Source of the DNA: Candidatus Nomurabacteria bacterium
Lineage (GTDB): Bacteria > Patescibacteria > Paceibacteria > UBA9973
DNA: 64,000 nucleotides
Assembly: GCA_023267435.1 (NCBI GenBank)
Contig: JAHFNH010000004.1
Span: 1-64,000, forward strand
Direction of reading: 5' to 3'
Shown: positions 43,018-52,001 of the stretch, one piece after another
Layout: each line of letters begins with the position of its first letter
How positions within the stretch are numbered: the first letter of the stretch is position 1
The notes under the pieces: generated by a model
Told to the model about the DNA's origin: nothing
Databases searched by the model: none
What the model saw: the letters and a program-made list of their open reading frames with translations, nothing else
Program-made: the position numbers and the translations under genes

Positions 43018-45714
43018 ATGCCACCATTAACCAGATTTACAACTAAAGCTAAAGATGCGATAAAAAAAGCTCACGAGCTGGCTATTGAACGCGGGCAAAA
43101 TCACGTTTCTTCAATGCATTTACTAGCGGCACTCTTATTACAAGAAGAAAGCATGGTGAATTCTATTTTAGATAAAATGGAAATAGATACTATGCTTTTG
43201 ACTGATTCCGTATTAGAAGCGATTGAATCACCTGAAGCACAGACAACGATGTCTGCTTCGTATCAGATTTATCTCAATCCTGACTTGGCTCAGTCTATCG
43301 AGCATTCAGTGAAAATGGCGGAATCTTTAAAAGATGAATTTGTTTCAACTGAGCATCTTTTTATTGCTATGCTCGATGTGCCCAGCGAGGCGCGCGAGAC
43401 TTTAGCGAGATTTAGAATTCATAAAGATTTAGTGATGAAGATTTTGGAAGAACTTCGCAGTCAAAATATTACCGACACGACAGAGACAAAAAAGTTTCGT
43501 TTACTTTCGAAATATACTCGCAATTTAACCAAACTTGCGAAAGAAGATAAGCTTGATCCAGTCATTGGGCGTGATAATGAAATTATGCGCATAATGCAGA
43601 TTTTATCTCGACGAACAAAAAACAATCCTATCTTGATAGGCGAAGCGGGGACTGGTAAGACTGCTGTCGTAGAAGGACTAGCGCAGAGAATTGCTAAGAA
43701 TGACGTTTCTGAATCTTTGAAAGAAAAAGAACTTGTTTCTCTTGACTTAGGTTCACTCATTGCCGGTACAAAATATCGCGGAGAATTTGAAGAAAGATTG
43801 AAGGGTATTATGAAAGAAATAGAAAGGGCTGATGGAAAAATAATTCTTTTTATTGATGAGATACACACCATCGTCGGTGCTGGAGGTGCAGAAGGAACGA
43901 TGGATGCTTCAAATATGTTAAAGCCCGCACTGGCTCGTGGAGAATTGCGTGCTATTGGAGCGACGACCTTAAAAGAATATCAGAAACATATTGAAAAAGA
44001 TCCAGCCTTGGCTCGTCGTTTTCAGCCTGTTTATATAGATGAACCTTCGTTGGAAGATACGATTGCTATTTTGCGCGGACTGAAAGAAAAATATGAACTT
44101 TTTCATGGTGTGCGCATTACTGATGACGCGATACTTTCAGCTGTTAATTTGAGCACTCGATATATTACAAATAGATTCTTGCCGGATAAAGCTGTCGATT
44201 TGATCGATGAAGCTTCTTCTTCATTGAAAATAGCTCTTGAAAATAAGCCTCCAGTTTTAGAAGAAGCTCATAGAAAAATAATGCGTTTGGAAATTGAAAA
44301 AGAAGCATTAAAAAAGGAAAGTGAAGAAAATAAAGATGCTAAAATTAGAGTGAAAGATATCGATAAAGAAATAGGAAATTTGCGTGAGAAAACAAAAGAG
44401 CTTGAATTAAAATGGCAGAATGAAAAAAATATTGTTATTGAAATACGTTCTATTAAAAAAGAACTTGAAACTTTACGTTTAGAAGCGGAGAGTGCTGAAA
44501 TGCGCGCGGATCTTTCTCGTGCGGCAGAAATACGTTATGGCAAAATTCCTAGTTTGAAAAAAGATCTTGAAACAAAACTTACTCGTTTAAAAAAATTACA
44601 GAAGTCTCGCAGAATATTAAAAGAAGAAATTAACGCTGAGGATATTGCAGAAGTTGTCGCACGTTGGACGGGTATACCACTTGCGAAAATGCTAGAAGAA
44701 GAACGCGCGAAGTTGGAAAAAATGGAAGAAGAATTGCGAAAGCGTGTCATTGGACAAGATGAAGCTATCAAGCGCGTGGCAGATGTTATACGCCGTTCAC
44801 GAGCTGGAATTTCTGATCCAAATCGTCCGATCGGTTCCTTCATTTTCTTGGGTCCGACGGGTGTCGGGAAAACAGAGCTTACCAAAGCTTTGGCACAATT
44901 TATGTTTAATGATGATAAGGCTCTTATCCGAGTGGATATGTCAGAATATATGGAACGTCATTCTATTTCAAAACTTATTGGTTCTCCACCAGGATATGTC
45001 GGTTATGATGAATCTGGTCAATTAACAGAATCAGTCAGACATCGTCCTTATGCGGTGATACTTTTTGATGAAGTTGAAAAAGCGCATCCGGAAGTTTTCA
45101 ATATGCTTTTGCAAGTTCTTGATGAAGGCAGATTGACCGATGGAAAGGGTAGAGTGGTTAATTTCAAAAATACAATTATCATTCTTACATCAAACATCGG
45201 TTCTCAATTTATCGATAAGATGGAGTCTATTGGATTTTCCAATAATTCAGATAAGCAAAATTACAGCAATATGAAAGAAAAAGTAATGGAAACATTAAAG
45301 GACCATTTTCGTCCGGAGTTTTTGAATCGTCTGGATGAAACTATTGTCTTCGATGTTTTGCCTGAAGAAGCAATCAGAGAAATTGTGAACTTAAGAATTA
45401 AAGTTGTGAAAGAGCGCTTAGCTTCTAAAGATATCGGATTGGAGATTTCAAATGAAGCTCTCGATTATCTGGCAAAGGAAGGATACAATCCGCATTACGG
45501 TGCAAGACCATTAAATCGTCTGATTCAAAATAAAATTCTAAATCCTGTAGCCTCATATATTCTTTCTAGTGGAGCAAAGAAAGGTGATGTTGTTCATGTT
45601 TCGGTAAAAGCGAGAGAGCTTTTGATTGAAACTAAAAAAGGGAAAAGCTCGTCCCGCCCTGGCGGGGTAAAAAGTTCTGTGCGAGTTCGGGCTAGTTCTG
45701 GAGCTAGGTCATAA
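43018..45714 (+). CDS. clpB: AAA+ disaggregase ClpB
   Basis: An 898-residue Hsp100 chaperone that resolubilises aggregates with DnaK. N-domain (about 1-150, ending at TKKFRLL), NBD1 with Walker A GEAGTGKTAV and Walker B IILFIDEIH, a long coiled-coil M domain (about 410-530, with AEIRYGKIPSLKKDL, which separates ClpB from ClpA and ClpC), NBD2 with Walker A GPTGVGKTEL and the sequence SIGSPPGYVGY-like GSPPGYVGYDESGQL. No ClpP-binding loop was noticed. The last 22 residues (SSSRPGGVKSSVRVRASSG) are an unusual tail encoded partly by a CCCGCC/GGCGGG palindrome. Confidence 0.93.
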   Translation: MPPLTRFTTKAKDAIKKAHELAIERGQNHVSSMHLLAALLLQEESMVNSILDKMEIDTMLLTDSVLEAIESPEAQTTMSASYQIYLNPDLAQSIEHSVKMAESLKDEFVSTEHLFIAMLDVPSEARETLARFRIHKDLVMKILEELRSQNITDTTETKKFRLLSKYTRNLTKLAKEDKLDPVIGRDNEIMRIMQILSRRTKNNPILIGEAGTGKTAVVEGLAQRIAKNDVSESLKEKELVSLDLGSLIAGTKYRGEFEERLKGIMKEIERADGKIILFIDEIHTIVGAGGAEGTMDASNMLKPALARGELRAIGATTLKEYQKHIEKDPALARRFQPVYIDEPSLEDTIAILRGLKEKYELFHGVRITDDAILSAVNLSTRYITNRFLPDKAVDLIDEASSSLKIALENKPPVLEEAHRKIMRLEIEKEALKKESEENKDAKIRVKDIDKEIGNLREKTKELELKWQNEKNIVIEIRSIKKELETLRLEAESAEMRADLSRAAEIRYGKIPSLKKDLETKLTRLKKLQKSRRILKEEINAEDIAEVVARWTGIPLAKMLEEERAKLEKMEEELRKRVIGQDEAIKRVADVIRRSRAGISDPNRPIGSFIFLGPTGVGKTELTKALAQFMFNDDKALIRVDMSEYMERHSISKLIGSPPGYVGYDESGQLTESVRHRPYAVILFDEVEKAHPEVFNMLLQVLDEGRLTDGKGRVVNFKNTIIILTSNIGSQFIDKMESIGFSNNSDKQNYSNMKEKVMETLKDHFRPEFLNRLDETIVFDVLPEEAIREIVNLRIKVVKERLASKDIGLEISNEALDYLAKEGYNPHYGARPLNRLIQNKILNPVASYILSSGAKKGDVVHVSVKARELLIETKKGKSSSRPGGVKSSVRVRASSGARS
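45646..45705 (+). repeat. Palindromic sequence forming the clpB 3' end
   Basis: AGCTC and GAGCT (45646-45650 and 45701-45705) bracket a CCCGCC/GGCGGG hairpin (45653-45666). It encodes the Ser/Arg-rich tail of ClpB, which is not part of the standard protein. Possibly another palindromic insertion, less clear than those in uvrC, mnmA and nifS. Confidence 0.4.
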
Positions 45715-45802
45715 ATTTTTACAGTAAAAAAGATGCAAAAATAATAATTTTATGCTATTTTATAGTCTATGGAAGGTGATCAGTAAATAAATAAAAACTA
45801 AT

Positions 45803-45885
45803 GCGTCGGTGGTGGAGTGGTCTATCACAACAGACTGTAAATCTGTCGGCTTCGGCCTTCGAAGGTTCGAATCCTTCCCGACGCA
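45803..45885 (+). tRNA. tRNA-Tyr (anticodon GTA)
   Basis: Acceptor GCGTCGG/CCGACGC, class II variable arm, anticodon stem ACAGA/TCTGT with loop CTGTAAA, T arm GAAGGTTCGAATCCTTC, discriminator A. Confidence 0.96.
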
Positions 45886-45888
45886 CAA

Positions 45889-45917
45889 TTGACAAATAAA
45901 CTTAATAATGCTATTAT
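45889..45917 (+). promoter_or_regulatory. Promoter of the 46008 gene pair
   Basis: TTGACA, 17-base spacer, TATTAT, just after tRNA-Tyr. Leader of about 85 bases containing TTTATACCTTTTATGGTAAC. Confidence 0.7.
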
Positions 45918-46007
45918 TTTAATGTAATAATAGTTCTTTGATATTTGTTTTTATTGGTTTCCAGAGTAGGTTTATACCTTTTATGGTAACTAATAAAAAC
46001 TATTCAT

Positions 46008-46499
46008 ATGAAGAAAATTATATGTTTGTTAATTCTTTGTTTTAATTTTTTATGTGGCCAGTCACAAATTTATGTGACAAAAACAAAAACTTCATCAAAT
46101 AATAATGGTGATAATTTACATAAAATAGCAAATGAATTTTCTAAAGAAGTCGGGAATAAATTAAAAGAATTATATCCCGCTAAGATAAATAATATTTCAG
46201 TCAAACTCAAAGTAGTTAATGGAATGTTGAGTCTAACTTACATAGCACAAATAATAAAGTGCAATAAACAGGAAGCTCAATATTATTTTGATCACCGAGG
46301 AGCATTAAGTGCAAGCAATAAAAAATTAAATGCCCTTAATAATGCAAAAAGTCGTGTTGAACAACAAAAAACAGAGGTTGTTTTTGAGTTTAAAAAATTT
46401 TATAACAACGTGACTGTTGTTTCTCAAAATATTGATCAAATAGAATATTCAGGTATGTTTTGGGTAATAAATGAATTATTTATAGCAAGTAGTAAATAA
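46008..46499 (+). CDS. Secreted protein of unknown function, Bacteroidetes-like
   Basis: A 163-residue protein with a cleavable signal (MKKIICLLILCFNFLCGQSQ) followed by IYVTKTKTSS, a mature start style common in Bacteroidetes secreted proteins. The rest is mixed alpha/beta with NKLKELYPAKINNISVKLKVVNGMLSLTY and YYFDHRGALSASNKKL. No domain recognised. It stands directly after tRNA-Tyr with a strong promoter and differs in style from the surface proteins around it. Transfer from Bacteroidetes is inference. Confidence 0.6.
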   Translation: MKKIICLLILCFNFLCGQSQIYVTKTKTSSNNNGDNLHKIANEFSKEVGNKLKELYPAKINNISVKLKVVNGMLSLTYIAQIIKCNKQEAQYYFDHRGALSASNKKLNALNNAKSRVEQQKTEVVFEFKKFYNNVTVVSQNIDQIEYSGMFWVINELFIASSK

Positions 46500-46524
46500 A
46501 ACAATAATTTTAAAATCACAAATC

Positions 46525-46743
46525 ATGGGAAAGAAAAATAAAAATTTTCTAAAGGAAATACAAAAAGACCCTGAGCTTTTAGGAATCTATGAAGCCAGAG
46601 TAAATGAAAAAGGATCAGTAGAAAAATCATTCAAACAGGAAATGAATGATTCTATTAAGCCGACGGATTGGATGAGAGTGAGTAAGTTTGAGTTTGAATT
46701 TAACAATTCCGGTTTTACAGGAAAATGCAGATCAGCAATGTGA
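46525..46743 (+). CDS. Small hypothetical protein (72 aa)
   Basis: A 72-residue soluble protein (MGKKNKNFLKEIQKDPELLGIYEARVNEKG), no signal or helix-spanning segment, family not recognised. It follows the 163-residue gene after 25 bases and shares its terminator, so they form one operon. Its start context AAATCACAAATCATG is almost the same as that of the lipoprotein at 54655. Confidence 0.55.
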   Translation: MGKKNKNFLKEIQKDPELLGIYEARVNEKGSVEKSFKQEMNDSIKPTDWMRVSKFEFEFNNSGFTGKCRSAM

Positions 46744-46755
46744 CAAAATTATTAT

Positions 46756-46790
46756 AAAAGAGCGACGTAATATTATGTCGCTCTTTTTTA
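46756..46790 (+). terminator. Intrinsic terminator
   Basis: AAAGAGCGACGTA/TATGTCGCTCTTT with T run, ending the 46008-46743 unit. Confidence 0.9.
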
Positions 46791-46819
46791 TATACTAACG
46801 TTTTTTTTCTAGTCTATGT

Positions 46820-46825
46820 TATTAT
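46820..46825 (+). promoter_or_regulatory. -10 box of leaderless, GTG-started deacetylase gene
   Basis: TATTAT, then six bases, then GTG at 46832. Confidence 0.55.
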
Positions 46826-46831
46826 GTTTTA

Positions 46832-47689
46832 GTGAAAAAGTTTTTAATTATAATTTTATTGCTGATAGCCGTCTTAATAATAGGATTTCCAGCTCATACT
46901 GTTGAAACACTTAAGACGACAGAAGGTTTTCCAGATTATCTTAAAGGTTTACCGAAAGAGCTTTCTGTACAAGAAATTCCATCTAATGAAAAAGTATCAA
47001 GTCATTCTATAAGAGTGCCTATTTTGGTTTATCATAGTATTAGGCCAGAACGTCCGACTGATACCGATTTTATTAAAAGTTTTAATACCGAGCCTCAATC
47101 TTTTGAAAAACAAATGCAATATTTAAAAGATAATGGCTACTCAGTTGTTTCTTTAAACGATCTTTACGACGCTTTGACTGCCGGTAAAAAATTACCAGAA
47201 AAATCAGTTATTCTAAATTTTGATGATGGTTGGCAAGATCAATACGACAACGCTTTTCCTATTTTGAAAAAATTTAATTATACTGCCACATTTTTTATTT
47301 TTTCTAGTGCGCCTGAACATAAATATTTTATGACTTGGGATGAAATAAAAGAGCTGGATGCTGCTGGTATGACGATAGGCAGTCATACATTGAATCATCC
47401 ATATCTTGAAAAAATAACCGACGAAAAAGAATTAGAAAAACAGATTTTTTATGGTAAAAAATCTTTAGAAAAGCATATCGGCAAAACTGCTGATTTATTC
47501 GCTTATCCTTTCGGTGAATATAATGATCAAATAATAAGTGTGGTAAAAAGTGCCGGTTTTAAAATGGCCAGAAGTATTCACAATGGCAGATATCATAGTT
47601 TAGAGGATCTTTATACTATCAAGGCCATTATTACCAATAGCGATTACAATAGATTTGTAAGAGAATTGGAAAAAGTTACTAAATCGTAA
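46832..47689 (+). CDS. Polysaccharide deacetylase (NodB domain)
   Basis: A 285-residue exported deacetylase. An N-terminal helix (FLIIILLLIAVLIIGFPAHTV) anchors or exports it. The NodB core shows VPILVYHSIRPERP, the metal motif in LNFDDGWQDQYDNA (Asp pair), MTIGSHTLNHPYL (His pair) and AYPFGEYNDQI. It probably removes acetyl groups from peptidoglycan or surface glycans, altering lysozyme sensitivity. GTG start at 46832, exactly at the predicted transcription start. Confidence 0.88.
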   Translation: MKKFLIIILLLIAVLIIGFPAHTVETLKTTEGFPDYLKGLPKELSVQEIPSNEKVSSHSIRVPILVYHSIRPERPTDTDFIKSFNTEPQSFEKQMQYLKDNGYSVVSLNDLYDALTAGKKLPEKSVILNFDDGWQDQYDNAFPILKKFNYTATFFIFSSAPEHKYFMTWDEIKELDAAGMTIGSHTLNHPYLEKITDEKELEKQIFYGKKSLEKHIGKTADLFAYPFGEYNDQIISVVKSAGFKMARSIHNGRYHSLEDLYTIKAIITNSDYNRFVRELEKVTKS

Positions 47690-47699
47690 ATATATAGCA

Positions 47700-47705
47700 T
47701 ATAAT
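47700..47705 (+). promoter_or_regulatory. -10 box of leaderless P-type ATPase gene
   Basis: TATAAT, then six bases, then ATG at 47712. Confidence 0.6.
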
Positions 47706-47711
47706 ATAACT

Positions 47712-50339
47712 ATGAATTGGCTTCGGCATATTTTTCTAAAAATCAAAGAAGGAGGAGATGAAACAAATTCTTCTAAAAAAGAGTTTTTGGATAAATTGTT
47801 GGAATTTGCAAAAAATGATTCTAATTTTGCATTAGATAGATTGGATTCTCGAGTAAATGGATTAAACGATGAAGAAGTAAAAAAAAGAATAAAAACTTTT
47901 GGCTTCAATGATTTAAATGGTGAGAAAAAAACAAACCATCTTTTAAGATTATTAATAATTTTAAAAAATCCGTTAAATTTACTTTTGTCTATTTTAGCGA
48001 TAGTTTCTTTGTTTGTCGGTGATGTTAAAGCAGCTATCATTGTGGTGGTGATGGTATTACTCAGCGTAGTTTTGAATTTTTATCAAGAAACAAAAGCTGA
48101 AATAGCTGCGGATAAATTAAAATCAATCATTCATGCGAAAGCTACCGTTATAAGAAATGGAATTAAAAATGAAGTTCTTTTAAGAGATGTTGTTCCGGGA
48201 GATATTGTGTCTCTATATTCTGGAACGATTATACCGGGTGATGTAAAAATACTTTCTTCAAAAGATTTATTTATAAACCAAGCGATGCTGACTGGTGAAT
48301 CAATGCCGGTAGAAAAACATGTTCTCGATGCTGATTTAGAAAATAAAAGTATAATAGAATTTAATAATTTGTGTTTCTTGGGAACCAGTGTCGAGAGCGG
48401 TATGGCGATGGCCCTTGTTTTAAGCACTGGAAAAAATACTTATCTAGGCAGTATTGCTTCTGATATTAATAAAAACGATCATGTTTCTGATTTTAATAAA
48501 GAACTGCAGCAATTTGTAATTTTGATTTTGAAGTTTATGGCCGTGATGGTGCCGGCAGTATTTTTATTGAACGGAATTTTTAAAGGGAATTGGTTTGAAG
48601 CATTTTTGTTCGCATTGGCTGTGGCTGTCGGCATGGCTCCAGAAATGATTCCGACGATTGTAGCTGTGAATTTATCAAAAGGAGCTTTAGCTTTGGCAAA
48701 AAATAAAGTAATTGTAAAACATTTGGAAGCGATAGAAAATCTAGGTGTGATGGACGTATTGTGTACAGACAAGACTGGTACCTTAACAGAAGGGAAGATT
48801 GTTTTGGAAAAACACTTGGATATTAATGGTAAAGAAAGCACTGAAGCATTACATTACGCTTTTTTAAATAGTTATTTTCAGACGGGTCTTTATGACATTA
48901 TTGATGACGCTATTTTGAAACACGAAGAAATAAAAGAAAAATCAGAAATATCAAATTATAAAAAAATAGATGAAATTCCTTTTGATTATGACAGGAGAAA
49001 AATGTCAGTAATAGTATCAAATAACGTGGATAAGCATTTATTTGTTTGTAAGGGAGCTGTGGAGGAAATTTTCAATTCTTGTACAAGTGTCTTGGTTGAT
49101 AATAAAAAAGTTACCTTGAGTAATTTCAGTGAAGATAAAAAAATACTAATAGAAAAAGAATTAAACAAAGAAGGTTTTCGAGTTATTGCTGTCGCTTATA
49201 AGGAAGTTGATAAGAATAAAAAAGTTTTTACAGTTGATGATGAAGAGGGTCTGACTTTTGTCGGATTTTTAGCTTTTTTTGATCCTCCGAAACAAAGTGT
49301 CACTGAAACGATAGAAGATTTGAAAGAATTAGGTGTGACGGTAAAAATTTTAACAGGGGACAATGAGATAGTTACCAATAAGATATGTGAGGAAGTCGGT
49401 ATGCATGTTGACAGAATTCTTTTAGGCAAAGATATAGAACATATGACTGATGAGGAACTGGCAAAAGAAGTAGAACTAGTGTCAATTTTTGCAAAACTTT
49501 CTCCTTATGATAAAGAAAGAATTATAAAAACTTTGCGTAAGAATAATCATATTGTCGGTTTCTTAGGAGACGGTATCAACGATTCTCTTTCTTTGATTGC
49601 GGCGGATGTCGGTATATCTGTCGACACTGCGGCAGATATTGCCAAAGAATCTTCCGACATGATTTTGCTCGAAAAAAGCTTATTGGTTCTAAAAGATGGA
49701 ATAAAAGAAGGAAGAAGAATTTTCGACAATATAATCAAATATATAAAGATGGCGGCTAGTTCGAATTTTGGAAATATGTTTAGTGTTGTCGGTGGTAGTA
49801 TTTTCTTACCATTTTTGCCTATGTTGCCGGTGCAAATTTTGACCAATAATATGCTTTATGATTTTTCTCAGATGACCATACCGACGGATAATGTAGATGA
49901 GGAAAGATTGTTGAAACCTAAAAAATGGGATTTTAAAAATATCAAAAGATTTATTTTATTCTTTGGTCCGATAAGTTCCTTGTTTGATTATGCTACATTT
50001 TTCGTAATGCTTTATGTATTTCATGCTTGGGGTAATCCAGAACTTTTCCATACTGGTTGGTTCGTAGAATCGCTTCTTACTCAGACTTTGATCGTGCATA
50101 TTATCAGAACGAGCAAGATCCCATTTTTCCAAAGTATGGCGAGCTGGCCACTCGTTGTCTCGACTTTGTGTGTGATTGGAGTTGGAATTTATCTACCATT
50201 TTCACCATTTGCGGGAGCATTTAAAATGGTCGCATTACCGCCATTGTATTTCTGTTTGTTGTTTATCGGTCTTGTTTTGTATTTCTTAATAACTCAATTC
50301 CTAAAAATGTGGTTTATTAAAAAATACGAGTGGATATAA
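47712..50339 (+). CDS. P-type ATPase, MgtA-like (P3B) magnesium importer
   Basis: An 875-residue P-type ATPase. Signature phosphorylation motif CTDKTGTLTEGK, actuator TGESMPVEK, hinge GDGINDSLSL, and ten predicted membrane helices. MgtA-like features are the M4 motif GMAPEMIPTIVA and the C-terminal PVQILTNNMLYDFSQMTIPTDNVD and LFHTGWFVESLLTQTLIVHIIRT. MgtA imports Mg2+ using ATP. A MgtC-like protein is encoded 13 kb downstream (63131). No Mg2+-sensing leader is possible as the mRNA is predicted leaderless. Confidence 0.88.
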   Translation: MNWLRHIFLKIKEGGDETNSSKKEFLDKLLEFAKNDSNFALDRLDSRVNGLNDEEVKKRIKTFGFNDLNGEKKTNHLLRLLIILKNPLNLLLSILAIVSLFVGDVKAAIIVVVMVLLSVVLNFYQETKAEIAADKLKSIIHAKATVIRNGIKNEVLLRDVVPGDIVSLYSGTIIPGDVKILSSKDLFINQAMLTGESMPVEKHVLDADLENKSIIEFNNLCFLGTSVESGMAMALVLSTGKNTYLGSIASDINKNDHVSDFNKELQQFVILILKFMAVMVPAVFLLNGIFKGNWFEAFLFALAVAVGMAPEMIPTIVAVNLSKGALALAKNKVIVKHLEAIENLGVMDVLCTDKTGTLTEGKIVLEKHLDINGKESTEALHYAFLNSYFQTGLYDIIDDAILKHEEIKEKSEISNYKKIDEIPFDYDRRKMSVIVSNNVDKHLFVCKGAVEEIFNSCTSVLVDNKKVTLSNFSEDKKILIEKELNKEGFRVIAVAYKEVDKNKKVFTVDDEEGLTFVGFLAFFDPPKQSVTETIEDLKELGVTVKILTGDNEIVTNKICEEVGMHVDRILLGKDIEHMTDEELAKEVELVSIFAKLSPYDKERIIKTLRKNNHIVGFLGDGINDSLSLIAADVGISVDTAADIAKESSDMILLEKSLLVLKDGIKEGRRIFDNIIKYIKMAASSNFGNMFSVVGGSIFLPFLPMLPVQILTNNMLYDFSQMTIPTDNVDEERLLKPKKWDFKNIKRFILFFGPISSLFDYATFFVMLYVFHAWGNPELFHTGWFVESLLTQTLIVHIIRTSKIPFFQSMASWPLVVSTLCVIGVGIYLPFSPFAGAFKMVALPPLYFCLLFIGLVLYFLITQFLKMWFIKKYEWI

Positions 50340-50353
50340 GCCGGTTTATTTTT

Positions 50354-51520
50354 CTAATGATGATGTTCATAATGTTCTAAATTTTCTTTTTCTTTTTCCA
50401 ACATTGAATTATTTTCCGATTTTTTTATTTTAACTAATATAAAAGTCGCTAAAAGTGTTGTGATTGGAACGGCAAGTACTAATCCTATGCTTCCAATTAG
50501 TATTCTTATTATCTCTGTAGCAAAGATTTCTCTATTCATAGTCATTAATATATTAATTGGCGGAGTTGAAAAGAAAAGAAGAAGTGGTAATGAAGCACCT
50601 ACATATGCAATAGCCAATGTATTCACTAAAGCCCCAATATGTTCTCGTCCCATCCTCATTGCTCTTTTGAAGATTATTTTTCTTGGAATATGGGGAGCAA
50701 TATGATGAAGTTCTTCTACTGAAATTGCCTGTCCAATAGCCACATCATATAAAACACCCAAAAGACCAATCATTATTCCACCAATTAATACTCCAACTAA
50801 ATTAATATTTCCATGAGTATTTAAATTTAAATAAACCGCCTCTTCGCTTGCAAAACCACTAAATTCTGACATATGCACAGCTGAGTAAGCCATAATTCCA
50901 GTAAAAATAACTGTAATAATCATTCCAATAACGGCAGAAGAAGTTGTCTTGTTAAATCCATGTGTTACATACGATCCTAAAATTATAATAAAAGAAGAAA
51001 CAGCAATACTTATTAATACCGGCGAATAACCATGAAGAATGCCTGGTAAAAGAACATACATAATCAATACAAAACTTCCTGCTAAACTGATAAGCCCACG
51101 GATTCCCTGTATGCCACCAATCAATAAAACTAGAACAACAAACAATATAGCAAAAAAATAAATTACTGGCAGACGATAAGTATCTTCTACGTTGTAATAG
51201 GTTTCACCCGTATCTGCTGATACGGTATAGTTTAAATAAAAAATATCACCCTTTTTAAGCTGAGTAAAGTCATTATTAAATGTTGCTGTTTCTCCTTCTT
51301 TTTCTCCTTCTAAAATTTGTGCTGTAATTATTTGACTAGTACTCGGTACATCTAATACAGGTATATTTTCTGTACCTTTAGCTTGTACTTCTAAAACTTT
51401 AGCTTTGACTATGTCAGTTTTGTCTGGGACTATTTCTGAAGCTTTTACTTGGTAAGGAACAAGTAAGGAGTATAAAAAGATGGAAAAAAGTATTAATGAA
51501 AATATTTTTAATTTTGTCAT
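50354..51520 (-). CDS. YibE/F-family membrane protein
   Basis: A 388-residue protein with signal peptide (FSLILFSIFLYSLLVPYQVKA), an extracytoplasmic beta domain (about 30-120) and about seven membrane helices, with the YibE/F motifs YRLPVIYFFAILFVVLVLLIGG, GLLGVLYDVAIGQAISVEEL and MGREHIGALVNTLAIAYVGASLPLLLFFS. Ends in a His-rich EHYEHHH tail that could bind metal. Function of YibE/F is not established; a transport role is inferred. It lies back-to-back with the Zur gene, and both promoters fall in the same 70-base gap, so it may share zinc control. Confidence 0.85.
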   Translation of the reverse strand: MTKLKIFSLILFSIFLYSLLVPYQVKASEIVPDKTDIVKAKVLEVQAKGTENIPVLDVPSTSQIITAQILEGEKEGETATFNNDFTQLKKGDIFYLNYTVSADTGETYYNVEDTYRLPVIYFFAILFVVLVLLIGGIQGIRGLISLAGSFVLIMYVLLPGILHGYSPVLISIAVSSFIIILGSYVTHGFNKTTSSAVIGMIITVIFTGIMAYSAVHMSEFSGFASEEAVYLNLNTHGNINLVGVLIGGIMIGLLGVLYDVAIGQAISVEELHHIAPHIPRKIIFKRAMRMGREHIGALVNTLAIAYVGASLPLLLFFSTPPINILMTMNREIFATEIIRILIGSIGLVLAVPITTLLATFILVKIKKSENNSMLEKEKENLEHYEHHH

Positions 51521-51526
51521 TATAAA

Positions 51527-51535
51527 TTTATAACA
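51527..51535 (-). promoter_or_regulatory. Extended -10 of leaderless yibE/F gene
   Basis: Minus strand TGTTATAAA, six bases, then the ATG at 51520. Confidence 0.55.
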
Positions 51536-51557
51536 TATTTAATATACTAATACTAGT

Positions 51558-51572
51558 TGCAAATCATTTGCA
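51558..51572. promoter_or_regulatory. Putative Zur/Fur operator, 7-1-7 palindrome
   Basis: TGCAAATCATTTGCA is a perfect 7-1-7 inverted repeat, the spacing used by Fur-family boxes. It lies between the divergent yibE/F and Fur-family genes, eight bases before the -10 of the latter. Family-typical autoregulation is inferred. Confidence 0.65.
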
Positions 51573-51591
51573 TTTATGATAAATTTTATTC

Positions 51592-51990
51592 ATGAGAAAT
51601 TTATTAAAAGGTAAGGGATATAAGGCTACGCCAGCAAGGATTGAAATACTTGATATTTTAAACAAAAGTAAGAAGCCACTTAATGCAGAATTGGTGTACC
51701 AAAAAATAAAAAATAAAAATATCAACAAAACAACTGTGTATCGAACCCTCTCTTCTCTTTCAGAATCTGAAATTTTGAAAATAGTTGATTTACATAAAGA
51801 TTCTGTATTTTTTGAACTGCAAAACAAGCACCATCATCATATAATTTGCACCGACTGTGATTTGGTGGAAGACATAGAAAACATAGAGGTGGAAAAAGTA
51901 TTATCAAAAATTAAAATAAGCTCGTCGAAATTTAAAAACATTAAAGAACATTCATTGGAATTTTTTGGAATTTGCAAAGAGTGTTCGTAA
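51592..51990 (+). CDS. Fur-family regulator, probably zinc-responsive (Zur-like)
   Basis: A 132-residue winged-helix repressor. DNA-binding part: KGYKATPARIEILDIL and LVYQKIKNKNINKTTVYRTLSSLSESEIL. Metal-binding part: a His run (NKHHHHIICTDCDLVEDIE) and two CxxC pairs (CTDC and the C-terminal CKEC) for structural zinc. The downstream znuACB-type genes make zinc (or manganese) the likely signal rather than iron. TAAATT with an upstream TGA extension ends six bases before the ATG, so it is predicted leaderless, and the 7-1-7 palindrome would block this promoter. Confidence 0.88.
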   Translation: MRNLLKGKGYKATPARIEILDILNKSKKPLNAELVYQKIKNKNINKTTVYRTLSSLSESEILKIVDLHKDSVFFELQNKHHHHIICTDCDLVEDIENIEVEKVLSKIKISSSKFKNIKEHSLEFFGICKECS

Positions 51991-52001
51991 GATTAAAAAG
52001 T

